64,000 nucleotides of DNA from Boesenbergia rotunda. Lineage: Eukaryota; Streptophyta; Magnoliopsida; Zingiberales; Zingiberaceae. Below, piece after piece: positions 33,677-45,432 of the stretch. Below the pieces are notes generated by a model. That model did no database searches. It saw only the letters and a program-made list of their open reading frames with translations, and was not told the origin of the DNA. The stretch lies in contig JAGFNQ010005180.1 of assembly GCA_024364735.1 (NCBI GenBank), forward strand, positions 1-64,000, given 5' to 3'. A program made the translations under genes and the position numbers. The first letter of the stretch is position 1, and each line of letters begins with the position of its first letter.

Positions 33677-34413
33677 GTATATTTTCATTGAGATAGAATA
33701 GAGGAAAAGATAAATAAGGTAAAGTTAGTTAAATTTTCCCATGAGTATAAAAGGGGAACTTAGGGTTTTTAGATTCACTCTTTTCCTCACCTTCTCTCAG
33801 CGCCGACACCTCCCTCTCTCTCTGTGATTTTCTTCCTCTCCCTCTCCCGAGACTCTCTTCTCTCTCCCTCTCTTGCGGCTCTTCCTCTCCTCCTCTTCTC
33901 TTGCCGCCCAAGACAAGGGGAAAGCGAAGGGAAGGTCCCAAGAGGCCCTATTCTCTACGAGAATTCTCGTAGACGCGAGGAGAACGCCAAGGAGCAAGAA
34001 GAACGTCGAAGTTCGACGTTCCCTCGGAGATTTCATATTATATTCGTAAGGAAACCTAGCGCAGGATGTAAGTATCCCTCACCTGCAGTATAAGTAGTTT
34101 CGATTGACGTTTCGTATGTTTTATTTCCTTATATGTATGTCCTACGATTAGAAATCGTGGATTAAGAACAAGCACATTGTATTAACCCTTCAGATTAGTT
34201 TTAGAGTCTGAAGGTATCCCTGGATGGGCTTGAGTGCACTTACCCTTCAGTTTCGGGTTAAGGAGCACGTTCGAGTGCCTAGGGAGCGACTTTAAAAGAA
34301 AAGAAAGGGTTAAGTCGCAAGGTGTTTGTTAAATTGTTAGTCAGTTAATGCTATAGAAAGCATTAAAGAATAGAAATTCTTGCTTCAGTTATGATTGGGA
34401 CCAAGGTCCAACA

Positions 34414-34621
34414 GGATGGGCTCCTAGTTGCCCCTAGGTTTAGATAACCTAGTAAAAGCAAGAATCAGAAGAGAAAAAGAAAAGTATAAAAGAACTATTT
34501 TATTTTCAGTTGGCATTGTACCGGACTTCAGTCCAGGGATGGGCTCCAAGTTGCCCCTAGGTTCAGATAACCTAGTATGGGATGGGCTCCTAGTTGCCCC
34601 TAGGTTTAGATAACCTAGTAG
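34414..34621. repeat. Three 40-bp repeats with CCTAGG hairpins
   Basis: Each unit reads GATGGGCTCC(T/A)AGTTG, then CCCCTAGGTTTAGATAACC and TAGTA. The last part forms a stem CTAGGTT/AACCTAG around TAGAT or CAGAT. Units end near 34454, 34577 and 34620; the last two are adjacent. Confidence 0.8.
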
Positions 34622-35831
34622 AACCCTAATGGATTCGGGATTTGCTACCTCGGGTCTATTAGGGATGCGCACACAATTGGTACATTGCCGGGCCCACAGC
34701 AGTTGATTATTATTTTCACCTACTATATGTATTTAGTTTTCAGAAATTCATATTAGCATGTGGTGAATTTAATAATTAGTTTTATGTTAGTTAGTTTCAG
34801 TTCCAGTTCAGGTATGTATGCCATGCTATAGCTTACTTTTCAGTTTTAGTTCAGTATGTGTCCTGTCTCAGTTATATGCCATGGCATTCTATGATATGTG
34901 TTTTAGCATGAGCCTAGCGTGATTTCTTATGGATATGAGCATGTACGTGCATAGCATGTTTTACAAAAGCATAATTCGAGTTTTCATAGTTTTGTGAGGC
35001 TAGATGGTACTTGCTAAGCTTTATGCTTATTAGTTTGCATTTCCTTATACTGCAGATACAGGTAAAGGAAAGCACTAGTAGCGAAGGCGGCGGGCTTGAT
35101 GCAAAGTGTGTGTGATGGTGGAGTTGGAATAAAAGTCTTCGGAACTTGCAAAGCATAGAAATAGTCTTTATTATGCTTCTTTAGTTATTCCGCAATATGT
35201 TATGTGAACCGTGTATAAATTTAATTAGACTTGTATTCGTGGTGCCTAGTATGCTTGAAGTAGTTTACTTACCTAACTTAATATTGGTTTTGTGAATGCT
35301 TGAATGTCATGAGTCATTTACTTGTAATATGGTAATTTAGATCCATGCTTACGCTTTAGAGATAAGAGCTTGATACTTTGATTTACATGCTAAATATATA
35401 GGATATGCTTGTTCTAAGATGCATGCACCATATAGAATGACATGTAGTAGCTAAGAATGCTCTTAGATATGAATAACGAATGGTTTCAATAAGAAGTTGA
35501 TACAAACTTGGCACATTCATGTTTATGTCTCTACATGTCACTTTTATGATTTCTAAGTTGCTATACATGCTAGAAACCCCCTAAAAACATGTATCAAATG
35601 CCCTAAAATCATTGTAGACCTGTTAGGAAGCTTAGATATGAATTTATGGAGCATTTGGTACGGAATAGGTCGACTTTGGCACATTCTGAAACTCTGAAAT
35701 CTGGGTTTTCAGAACTACCAGTCGACTGGGAAAATACCAGTCGACTGGTATCGGGCACAGAAACATTCTGTGGCCCGACCAGTCGACTGGCATATAGCAG
35801 TCGACTGGTACTGTGTAAAACAAAATTGGTG

Positions 35832-35886
35832 TAGAGCAGTTGGTTAGTGCTTTAGCCATGCAACCCAGAGGTTGGGGATCGAATCC
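35832..35886 (+). repeat. tRNA-like module in Tekay LTR A
   Basis: A-box TAGAGCAGTTGG (35832-35843) and B-box GGATCGAATCC (35876-35886) at tRNA spacing, with GGTTAG after the A-box and GAGGTTGGGGATCG before the B-box. No acceptor stem closes it, so it is a tRNA-derived remnant, not a gene. Confidence 0.65.
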
Positions 35887-36098
35887 TGCCAAGATAAAAA
35901 AAATAAAAGTTTTGCTTTATTTTAGGCTAGTTAGTACTTTCAACATGTTTATGAATTGTTAGTTCAGTAAATAGCGAAATAAGAATTTTCAAAATTCTCC
36001 CAGTTGGTTTAGCATTTTTAGAAATCATTAATTAGTCAGTTAGTTAGTAGTGACGATCCGCCTTAAAGCTTAGTACCAGAAGGCGGGTCGTTACAGAG

Positions 36099-36110
36099 TG
36101 ATATCAGAGC
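36099..36110 (+). other. Primer binding site, initiator tRNA-Met type
   Basis: TGATATCAGAGC, one base off TGGTATCAGAGC, three bases after the LTR end. Confidence 0.85.
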
Positions 36111-36355
36111 AAGTTCCATCTTTCCTCCTCACACACATCAGCATCAAACCTGCAGCTTCCAAGTAAGAGTATCTCTCACATTACTATATTTTCTTGCTTC
36201 CAGATTCATAGTATTTTCATGTTATTCATGCCATCTGTTTTCTAGCCAGTTCTTGTTTACAGTTAACGGAAGCATGTTTAATACCTTAGTTTATATCTGA
36301 TGGCATGTTTTAGAATTAAAATATGAACTGTGTGACCCTCTTCTATTTTAGATAA

Positions 36356-37264
36356 TGGTTAAGAGGATGTCCAACTAGAAGGGCACCAGCTACTGAGCCT
36401 CAATAGGAGGCAACTAACATAGTGACTCCACCTAATCTCGCGGAGATAGCAGCTCAGCTCCAAAGACAGATAGTTGAGCAGCAGCAAGAGATAGCCACTT
36501 TAAGGGCTAATCAGCAGACTACACCTACTGCTACACCAGGACCAAATGTGGAAACCCCAATAGTGATAGAGGTTCCACCTAGAGCACCAATCCCACCAAT
36601 AGCACCAGAAGCCCCAGCAGTAGGGGCTAGAAGAGAAGCATATCTGGTTCAGTGGCAGAAGCTCAAACCAGAGACCTTTTCAGGCACTAGTGAACCATGG
36701 GATGCACAAGCCTGGTTCAAAAACCCTGGAGAGTACCATGGAGCTTCTGGACTGGCCAGAACAAGAGAAAGTGAAGTGCGCCTCTTTCTGCCTAGCAGGA
36801 GATGCTAGAATGTGGTGGGAAAGGGTGAAGGCCAAGCGAGACATAAATCAGATGACGTGGGCCAGCTTTGAAGCAGAGTTCATCGAAGAATTCTTTCATA
36901 TGCGGGTTACTAACCGGCATTATGATGAATTCACTGAATTTCGTCAAGGTAACCTATCAGTAGAGGAAGACGTGAAGAGATTCAACAGACTGGCTCGCCT
37001 GTGCCCTGAACTGGTCAGCACTAAACGAGAGCGAGTCAGGCTAATGCTCAAGATGCTAAGGCCAGTAATAGCATTGAATATGGCCAGCGGCGTCCATAGG
37101 CCGCAAACCTTAGAAGAACTAGTTAGCAGTGCTCTGATCACCGAGCACTACCTGAACAGCATGCAACAGCAGAAGTCAGTCATGATAGAAAGTAAAGGCC
37201 AAGGCAGTTCAGGAACTCAGAAACCCCAGGGCGTTCGTAGAGAAGTTAACTATACCTCCAGATG
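36356..37264 (+). pseudogene. Tekay-like gag, element A
   Basis: Starts ATGGTTAAGAGG after the primer leader and is broken early by stops. From 36422 it reads NLAEIAAQLQRQIVEQQQEI, a helix typical of chromovirus gag, then KLKPETFSGTSEPWDAQAWF. A one-base shift near 36720 (run of A) moves the frame to LLDWPEQEKVKCASFCLAGDARMWWERVK and FIEEFFHMRVTNRHYDEFTEFRQGN, the retrotransposon gag core, and on to ITEHYLNSMQQQK. A deletion after about 37264 removes the zinc knuckle and most of protease. Confidence 0.85.
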
Positions 37265-40076
37265 TACTCAGTGACCAATTCTTAACCACCCTACCTTCAG
37301 GAGAGATTATGGCATCCACGCACTGGCGTCGTGCAGTGCCAATCAGTATAGCAGGCAGAGAACTTTATAGTGATCTGATCGTGTTGGATATAACTGATTA
37401 TGTTGTTATTTTTTTGAATGGACTTCCTAATCAAGTACGGTGCCTCCATAGAATGCCGTAAAAGGAAAGTCATATTCCAACCTGATGTAGGAGTGCAGTT
37501 TGAATACATCGGAGAACCCAAGAGAAAGGCCAAGAAATTTCTCTTAGCTCTAAAAGCACAGAAACTGTTGGATTTAGGATGTACCGGATTTCTAGCACAT
37601 GTAGTCAATACCGAACAAGAGAAGGACCAAAAGCTAGAAGAGGTCCCAGTGGTATGTGACTACCCAGCAGTCTTCCCCGACGAATACCAGGCTTAGCGCC
37701 AGACAGGGAGATAGAGTTTGAGATAGATCTCATTCCAGGTACAAATCCGATCTCAAAAGCACCATACCGTATGGCTCCAACAGAATTAAGAGAACTTTGG
37801 GAGCAACTACAGGAGCTGCTCGACAAGGGCTTCATACGCCCTAGTCATTCACCTTGGGGAGCTCCAGTGTTGTTCGTGAAGAAGAAAGACGGGTCCATGC
37901 GCCTGTGTATAGATTATCGGGCTCTGAATCAAGTCACCATCAAGAATCGGTAGCCTCTACCCAGGATTGATGATTTATTCGACCAGCTAAAGGGATCCAC
38001 AGTCTTCTCAAAGATAGATTTGAGATCCGGCTATCACCAGGTCCAAGTCAGAGAGGGTGATATTACCAAGACAGCTTTCAAAACCAGATATGGGCACTAC
38101 GAGTTTGTAGTCATGCCTTTTGGGGTCACAAATGCTCCAGCGACATTTATGGACCTCATGAACAGAGTATTCAGGGAGTACTTAGATAAGTTTGTCATCG
38201 TCTTCATTGATGACATTCTTATCTACTCAGGAACTCAGGAGGAACATGCTGAGCGTCTCAGGACAGTATTGCAGATCCTTCAGCAGAGCCAGCTGTATGC
38301 AAAATTCTCAAAATGTGAATTCTGGCTCGATCAGGTGTCTTTTCTAGGTCACATCATCTCCAATGAAGGGGTGATGGTAGACCCCGGCAAAATAGAAGTA
38401 GTAAGTAACTGGATCAGATCGAAGAATGCCAGTGAGATCAGAAGTTTTCTGGGTCTAGCCGGTTACTACAGGAAGTTCGTAGAGAATTTCTCCAGAATAG
38501 CCTCCCCACTGACATCTCTTACCAGAAAGAACAGAAAGTTTCAGTGGACAGAGGACTGCGAGAACAGTTTTACAGAATTAAAGAGAAGATTGACTAGTGC
38601 TCCCATCCTGACTCTTCCCGAGACCACTGACAGCTTTGACATATATAGTGATGCGTCTAAATTAGGACTTGGAGCAGTGCTGATGCAGAATGGCAAGGTT
38701 ATTGCCTATGCCTCTAGACAACTCAAGGATTATGAGAAGAATTACCCTACCCATGACCTTGAGCTAGCTGCAGTAGTGTTCGCTCTCAAGATTTGGAGGC
38801 ATTACTTATACGGAGCCCAGTGTAGGATTTTCACAGATCATCAGAGTCTAAAGTATTTCTTTACTCAGAAGGATCTGAACATGAGACAATGCAGGTGGCT
38901 TGAGCTAGTCAAGGATTATGACATTGACATCCTCTACCATCCAGGTAAAGCTAATAAGGTGGCAGATGCACTTAGCAGAAAATCTAGTGCCACCCTACTA
39001 GCTTTTTCCACGATGTCACAGCCCCTTCGGAAAGAGTTATCAGAGTTCGGACTGGAAATTTTAGTTGGGCAGCTCTCCACTTTGACATTAGTGTCAACCC
39101 TGATTGAAGACATCCAGACATCACAGGATCAAGATCCTGACCTTCAGAAAATCAAGCAGGGGATAGCAGGAGCTGAAAATGGAGAATTTCGCCTATCAGA
39201 TAATGGGACACTGTACTACGGTGACCGCTTGTGTGTTCCGAACCAAGAAGAGCTCCGAAGGAAAATCCTAGAGGACGCACATAGATCTCCTTATGCGATG
39301 CATCCTGGTTCCACCAAAATGTACCAAGACCTCAGGGGACGTTTTTGGTGGCCTGGGATGAAGAGAGACATCACTAGATATGTCAGTACCTGTCTGACAT
39401 GCCAAAGGGTCAAGGCAGAACATCAGAGACCAGGTGGAGTTCTGCAGCCTATTCAGATTCCAGAATGGAAATGGGAAGATATTTCCATGGATTTTATAGT
39501 GGGACTACCCAGAACAACGAAGGGATATGATGCAATCTGGGTAATAGTCGACAGATTGACTAAGTCTGCCTACTTCCTAGCTATCAGGATCTCCTATTAT
39601 ATGGAGCAGCTAGCTCAGTTATACCTCAAGGAGATCGTCAGACTACATGGAGTCCCTAGGACTATCATTTCAGATAGGGACAGTAGGTTCACTTCGCACT
39701 TCTGGGAGTGTGTACAGGCAGCACTAGGTACCAAACTGAAATTTAGCACAGCTTTCCATCCTCAGACAGATGGTCAGACAGAGAGAGTTAATCAAGTACT
39801 AGAAGATATGCTCAGAGCTTGTGCTCTAAATTTCAAGGGCAGTTGGTGTAGATACCTGTGCTTAGCAGAGTTCGCCTACAACAATAGTTATCAGGCCACT
39901 ATCAGCATGGCACCCTATGAGACTTTATATGGGCGGAGGTGTAGATCTCCTATCTGCTGGTACGAGGGTGGTGAGAGGCAAGAGTTAGGCCTACAGACAG
40001 ATATTATAGATGATACCACCGTAGCCATACAGCAGATTCCGCCAGAGAATAGAAACAGCTCAGAGCCGCCAGAAGA
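37265..40076 (+). pseudogene. Tekay-like pol (protease remnant, RT, RNase H, integrase), element A
   Basis: Protease end IAGRELYSDLIVLDITDY is followed by a shift in a T-run (about 37410), then DFLIKYGASIECRKRKVIF. A second shift near 37690 precedes the RT: PYRMAPTELREL, GFIRPSHSPWGAPVLFVKKKDG, a TAG stop at 37951, MRSGYHQVQVREGDITKTAF, and the catalytic box FIDDILIY (about 38205). RNase H: DIYSDASKLGLGAVLMQNG and HDLELAAVVFALKIWRHYLYG. Integrase: zinc motif ending CLTCQRVKAEH, core DFIVGLPRTTKGYDAIWVIV, IISDRDSRF and QTDGQTERVNQVLEDM. The frame is open from 38020 to an N at 40077, where it stops being gypsy. GPY module and chromodomain are missing. Confidence 0.9.
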
Positions 40077-40077
40077 N
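40077..40077. other. Single ambiguous base (N) joining gypsy to copia
   Basis: Left of the N the frame encodes gypsy integrase; right of it, copia RNase H. The open frame continues across by chance. No LTR terminus or target duplication lies here, so an assembly join is likely. Confidence 0.85.
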
Positions 40078-40536
40078 AGTTTCCAGACAGATAAGGATGA
40101 CTCCAAATCTCAGTCTGGATACGTATTTACTTTGAATGGAGGCGCAATAAGTTGGAAGAGTTCCAATAAAGACACCGTAGCGGATTCTACCATGGAAGTG
40201 GAATATATTGCAGCTTTGGAAGCAGCAAAGGAAGCAGTTTGGATCAAAAAGTTTGTCTCAGAACTTGGTGTGGTTCCAACCATTGATGAAGCAATACCGG
40301 TTTATTGCCACAACAATGGAGCTATTGCACAAGCAAAGGAACCAAGGTCTCATCAGCGATCCAAACATGTGCTTCGCCGCTATCATCTGATCAGAGAGAT
40401 TATAAGTAGGAATGACATACAAATTGAGAAAATTCCCACTGAAAGGAATTTAGCGGATCCTTTAACTAAGGCCTTGCCTCAAAGCAAGTTTGAGGGTCAT
40501 GTTAGAGCCTGTGGTATTGGATACCGTAGCGATTGA
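40078..40536 (+). pseudogene. Angela-like copia RNase H C-terminal part
   Basis: Translates without stops: SQSGYVFTLNGGAISWKSS, ADSTMEVEYIAALEAAKEAV, ELGVVPTIDEAIPVYCHNNG, AQAKEPRSHQRSKHVLRRYH, ADPLTKALPQSKFEGHV, to a TGA at 40534-40536. This is the end of a Ty1/copia polyprotein; the RYHLIREII and KEPRSHQRSKH motifs fit the Angela branch. RNase H residue D in YCDNNG is H here. The polypurine tract and 3' LTR follow. Everything upstream is lost at the N. Confidence 0.85.
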
Positions 40537-40545
40537 CATTAGGCC

Positions 40546-40556
40546 AAGTGGGAGTT
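40546..40556 (+). other. Polypurine tract of the Angela-like element
   Basis: AAGTGGGAGTT directly before the LTR start TGTTAG, the usual copia arrangement. Confidence 0.85.
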
Positions 40557-42790
40557 TGTTAGTAATATGAGAGAAGTGTCCTAAGGCAATCGCCTTATGA
40601 TTGTAATCATTTACTTTAATAAATGAATATTCACTATTTGAGTATACATGTTCGTGTATTTGATTGAGATCATAAACTCATTTACTGAATGTCTGCAATA
40701 CAATTCACAGCATGAGAGAATTTGTGATGAATTCACAACTAGTGATTATCTCTACATGTGCAATTGTGAAGTATTGAAATTGTCCCTAGTCGATGAATTG
40801 ATAAAAACGGACACTATCAATTCTGTGGAGACTAGCATGGGTTATTCTCTAATCAGCGGATTCTCACTGGTTGGTGACATTGGGATGTCCGGAGATAAAC
40901 ATGAATGCTAGTTAAGGGAACTAGTTCATTGGAGTGACTAGATGTAAAACTTCATATGGTAATCTACATATAGATATGTCAATGAAGTTCTTACTGCAGC
41001 TTAAGTGCGATGTTCCTTTGACTTGCGGTGTTCAAGTCATCTTGGTCATGAAGACTTATACTTTGACATCTTAAGCAAGCATCTCCAAGGAGGTGTGGAC
41101 CCAGGATGATTGAGTATAAGCCGAAGTGCCCGAAGATGTTTGAACAGCCTACAAAGGATTCACCACTCCTTGCGAGGAGATGTATACCCAAGGCCTATCG
41201 TCGGATTGTTACTCGAAGCCTCTGGCCTGAGCATAACATTTCCGAGTATGAATCTCTAGGAAACATGAGAGTAATTAGAATCCGTTGGACGAGAAAGACA
41301 TTACTTGGGCTAGGTGTGACGTAGTCAGCCTAGTGGGGACTGACACACATAGACCGTGTCTTGAACCAAGTGGGTATAAGATGGTGAAGGGAATGGGGCA
41401 CAACTCATTATAGCTGCTGAAGGGTTTCAGAATTATTTCTAAGGTCAACCGTTGATCTTTCGATTAATTGGGGATCATGATGTACTACTAGGTGCCACTC
41501 ATGATCGTTCTATAATTGGTTAATTATAGACGGCCAACATAAATCGAAAGCCTATTTAGTCACACGGACTACGAGTACTCCGAGGGATTTAAAACGAGTT
41601 GAAAATTAGATTTTCCGATCAAGAGAAATAAGTCGAATCTGAATTTATCAGAGACGCAACAAAAGCGTAAAATGGCTAAGTCTTTTGAAGGCTTATTGTA
41701 CGAATTAAATGAGTTTAATTCGTAAGGAGACGGCTTGGTTTGGCCGGCCAAAGAGGGTCCCCACCCTCTTTGGTTTGGCCGGCCACAATAAGGAGGGAAA
41801 CCAAATTATTTTGTTTAAATTATAAAATAAATCAAGCGTGATTTGTTTTATAAAATTATGGATAAAGAAATTTATATAAAGAAATTTATATAAAGAGATT
41901 TATTTTCATGAAAATTAAAATAAACCTTGGATTGGTTTATTTTATTTTATAAAATCAATTATGAATTGATTTTTCCATGATAAGAAAAATTTATATAAAA
42001 ATTTCTTGTGTAAATTTATTCCATAATAAAAGGGGAGACATGGTTGTTTTTATTATAAATTAAGTTATAATTAAAACTTGGCATAACGGAATAATTCATA
42101 GAAAAATTTATAAGATAAATTTCTTATGAAAACTAATTCCGTTAAAAAGAGACTTGGCGATAAAGAGGCTACTATATAAAGGCACCAAGGCAAGGCTTGG
42201 AATTTAATTCAAGAGATCAAGGATTCTTGCCTAGCCTCTCTTCCTCTCCTTTTCACCCTCCCCCTCTAGGGCCGACTACCCTCTCCCTCTCCTAGGGCCG
42301 GCTGCCCTCCCTTCCCTTACCGTGAGCCACCACCAAGAAGAGGCCGAAGAAGAAGAAGAAGCGGGGCGCGACTCTTTCCTTCCTCCCGGAATCTTGATTC
42401 CGTTTTTCTTTTGGTGGTTAGTTTTCCATCTCTCTCTTGATATTCTTGTCATGCCTTTGGAGAATCTAGTAGTTCTTGTCGGCACAAAACTCGTGGCTTT
42501 GCGAAGTCATCCCGAAGAGAACTCGGCGTGGACGCGAATAGAGGCGGAGCTTCCAAGGGACGCTACGGTTGGATCTCGTCCCTTACTTCGAGTTACGCGA
42601 GGTATTGAGTAAATTAGTTTACTTTCTGCAAAATTTTATTTTATGATCATGTCCACACATCATAAGGTTGCATGCTAGATACGTGGTTAAAATAATTTGA
42701 GAAATTATTTATGCTAATTCTTCTGCTGCACGTAATTATTATTTAAAATTACGAACCCGTATCCATGTCAACATGTACCCGGTCCCAACA
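40557..42790 (+). mobile_element. Angela-like copia 3' LTR
   Basis: 2,234 bp, TGTTAGTAATATGAG...CGGTCCCAACA. The AT-rich middle holds short direct repeats of AAAGAAATTTATAT (41873-41900), TATATAAAGG at about 42172 as a TATA box, and a CT-rich leader. It ends exactly at the RT sequence of a Tekay-like element (ATGGGCACTATGAG at 42791), so the copia inserted in gypsy RT. The other target-duplication copy is not visible. Confidence 0.85.
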
Positions 42791-45231
42791 ATGGGCACTA
42801 TGAGTTTGTGGTCATGCCCTTTGGAGTGACAAACGCCCCTGCGATGTTTATGGATCTAATGAATAGAGTGTTCAAGGATTTTCTGGACAAGTTCGTCATT
42901 GTCTTTATTGATGATATCCTAGTGTATTCAAAGACTCAGGAAGAACATGCCGATCACCTGAAGATGGTATTGCAAACCTTACATCAGAAAGAGTTGTACG
43001 CCAAATTCTCAAAGTGTGAGTTTTGGCTTGATCAGGTGGCCTTCCTAGGCCACATCATTTCCAAGGAAGGTATTATGGTAGACCCAGCCAAGATTGAAGC
43101 AGTTAGTAACTGGAGTCGACCAAAGAATGCCAGTGAGATCAGAAGTTTTCTGGGTTTGGCAGGGTACTACAGAAGGTTTGTAGAGGACTTTTCAAAGATA
43201 GCCTCTCCACTTACAGCCCTTACCAGAAAGAATAAGAGGTATGAGTGGACTGAGGACTGTGAGCAGAGCTTCCTTGAGTTGAAGAAGAGACTGACCAGCG
43301 CTCCTATCCTTACAGTACCCGAAGGTGATAAGAGCTTTGATATATACAGTGATGCATCAAGGCTAGGACTTGGAGCAGTCCTGATGCAAGAAGGCAAAGT
43401 CATAGCTTATGCTTCCAGGCAACTCAAGGACTATGAAAAGAATTACCCCACTCATGATCTGGAGTTGGCAGCTATAGTCTTTGCTCTAAAGATATGGAGG
43501 CATTACTTGTATGGAGTGCAATGTAAGATTTATACAGATCACCAGAGTCTGAAATATTTCTTCACTCAGAAAGACCTCAATATGAGACAGCAAAGGTGGC
43601 TCGAGTTAGTGAAGGACTATGACTGTGAGATTCTTTACCACCCTGGTAAGGCAAATAGAGTAGCAGATGCACTGAGTAGAAAGACTTGTGCCACTTTGAT
43701 GTCCTTATCATCATTGGCACCACCATTACAGAAGGAGATAGTAGATTATGGAGTGAAGATTATTGATGGGCAGCTAGCTCTATTGACACTAGAGTCAACT
43801 TTGCTTGAAGAAATACATAAAGAGCAAGTTGAGGATTCTGATATCCAAAGGATAAAGCAAGAGATGCAAGAAGGAGAGAGTAAAGAGTTTAGAGTATCTG
43901 ACAGTGGGGTACTCTACTATGGTGACCGTTTATGTGTCCCCAATCATGAAGAGCTGAGAAATAAAATTCTTGAAGAAGCCCATGGAACTCCCTACTCTAT
44001 GCATCCTGGTTCTACCAAGATGTACCAGGACTTGAAAAGAAGATTTTGGTGGTCCGGAATGAAAAGAGACATAGCTAGGTATGTCAGCACCTACCTGACA
44101 TGTCAGAGAGTTAAAGCAGAACACCAGAGACCAGGAGGTGTCCTACAGCCCATTCAGATTCCAGAGTGGAAATGGGAAGACATAGCCATGGATTTCATAG
44201 TTGGTTTACCAAAGACAACTAATGGCTATGATGCTATTTGGGTGATAGTAGACAGATTGACCAAGTCTGCCCACTTCTTGGCAATCAGAGTGTCCTACTC
44301 AATTGAAAAGTTAGCCCAGTTATATATGCAAGAAGTGATCCGACTACACGGAGTCCCGAAGACCATTATCTCTGATAGGGATGGTCGTTTCACTTCACAC
44401 TTTTGGGAGTGTGTACAGACAACGTTAGGCACCAAACTGAAATTCATCACAGCTTTCCATCCCCAGACTGATGGACAGACAGAGAGAGTGAATCAGGTTC
44501 TAGAAGATATGTTCAGAGCTTGTGCATTGGACTTCAAGGGTAGTTGGTGCAAGTATTTGTGTTTAGCTGAGTTTGCCTACAACAACAGTTACCAAGCCAC
44601 TATTGGTATGGCACCCTATGAAGCTCTTTATGGTAGGAAGTGTAGATCTCCCCTCTGTTGGTATGAAGGTAGTGAGAAGAAGGAAATGGAGTCACAGACT
44701 GATCTTATAGATGATACCACAGAAGCTATAAAGAGCATCCGCCAGAGGATAGAGACTGCTCAGAGTAGGCAGAAGAGTTATGCCGATGTACGCCGTAGGC
44801 CGTTAGAGTTTGAAGTTGGGGATACAGTTTTCCTCAAAGTAGCTCCTATGAAGGGTGTGATGAGATTTGGCAAGAAAGGTAAGCTAAGTCCTCGATACAT
44901 AGGACCGTACCTAGTGACGAAAAGAGTTGGCAAGGTAGCTTATGAGTTGGAGCTACCTCCAGAGATGTCAGCAATACACAATGTGTTTCATGTCTCGATG
45001 CTAAAGAAGCATATCCCAGATGCCAACCAAGTGATTGAGCCACAGATGGTACAAGTGCAAGAAGATCTCAGTTATGAAAGTCGACCTATTCAGATAATAG
45101 ATCGAGCAGATAAGAAGCTGAGGAACAAAGTGGTACCATTAGTGAAAGTCTTATGGCTGAATCAGAAGTATGAAGAGGCAACTTGGGAATCAGAAGATAG
45201 CATGAGGCAAAGGTATCCAGAGCTGTTCTAA
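42791..45231 (+). pseudogene. Tekay-like pol from RT to chromodomain, element B
   Basis: Open for 807 codons from 42808 with no stop. RT from GHYEFVVMPFGVTNAP, interrupted at that point by the copia element; catalytic FIDDILVY. RNase H DIYSDASRLGLGAVL and HDLELAAIVFALKIWRHYLYG. Integrase zinc region with HPGSTKMYQDL and YVSTYLTCQRVK, where the first Cys of the CxxC pair is Tyr (element A keeps CLTC). Catalytic segments DFIVGLPKT, ISDRDGRF and QTDGQTERVNQVLED. GPY module SPRYIGPYLVTKRVGKVAYE, then a C-terminal chromodomain with PIQIIDRADKKLRNK and VPLVKVLWLNQKYEEATWE, as in Tekay/Del chromoviruses. The 5' part is not present. Confidence 0.93.
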
Positions 45232-45250
45232 GTTCGAGGACGAACTTTTT

Positions 45251-45266
45251 ATAAGGTAGGGAGGAT
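45251..45266 (+). other. Polypurine tract of Tekay element B
   Basis: ATAAGGTAGGGAGGAT directly before the LTR start TGTAAG. Confidence 0.8.
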
Positions 45267-45368
45267 TGTAAGACCCAATAATTTTCTGGTATTATTAGGG
45301 ATTTTTCGGAATTTTTCTAGCATTTTTCAGAATTAAAATAAAAAGAAAAAAATTATAAGGGCAGGTGG

Positions 45369-45432
45369 GGATTGATCTCGCGACCACAGAAGAAGCCAAT
45401 CCCTAAGCAAGTCCAAGTAACCAGCTGGGCTA
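45369..45432 (-). repeat. tRNA-like module, reversed, near LTR start
   Basis: On the minus strand a perfect A-box TAGCCCAGCTGG (plus 45421-45432) followed by GGTTA, and about 45 bp later a degenerate B-box ending AGATCAATCCCC. Opposite orientation to the module at 47229. Confidence 0.6.

Larger units (their letters stand above)
33488..36095 (+). mobile_element. Tekay-like gypsy 5' LTR (element A)
   Basis: 2,608 bp, TGTAACGCCCG...GGGTCGTTACA, followed by a primer site. It has a TATAAAAGGGG box near 33747, a CT-rich leader at 33780-33900, a three-unit repeat (34414-34621), and four CAGTCGACTG palindromes at 35718-35812. A tRNA-like module lies at 35832-35886 and a reversed one near the start (33622-33676). 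It inserted within the glutamine-rich ORF of the Athila-like element. Confidence 0.88.

Noticed and set aside
35832..35886. A functional tRNA gene
   Set aside because: A-box and B-box are present but no acceptor stem closes, and the arms are imperfect; it is a remnant inside an LTR.
38020..40536. An 838-codon open frame that looks like a gypsy-copia fusion polyprotein
   Set aside because: The superfamily changes exactly at the N (40077), both halves are incomplete there, and continuation of the frame is compatible with chance.
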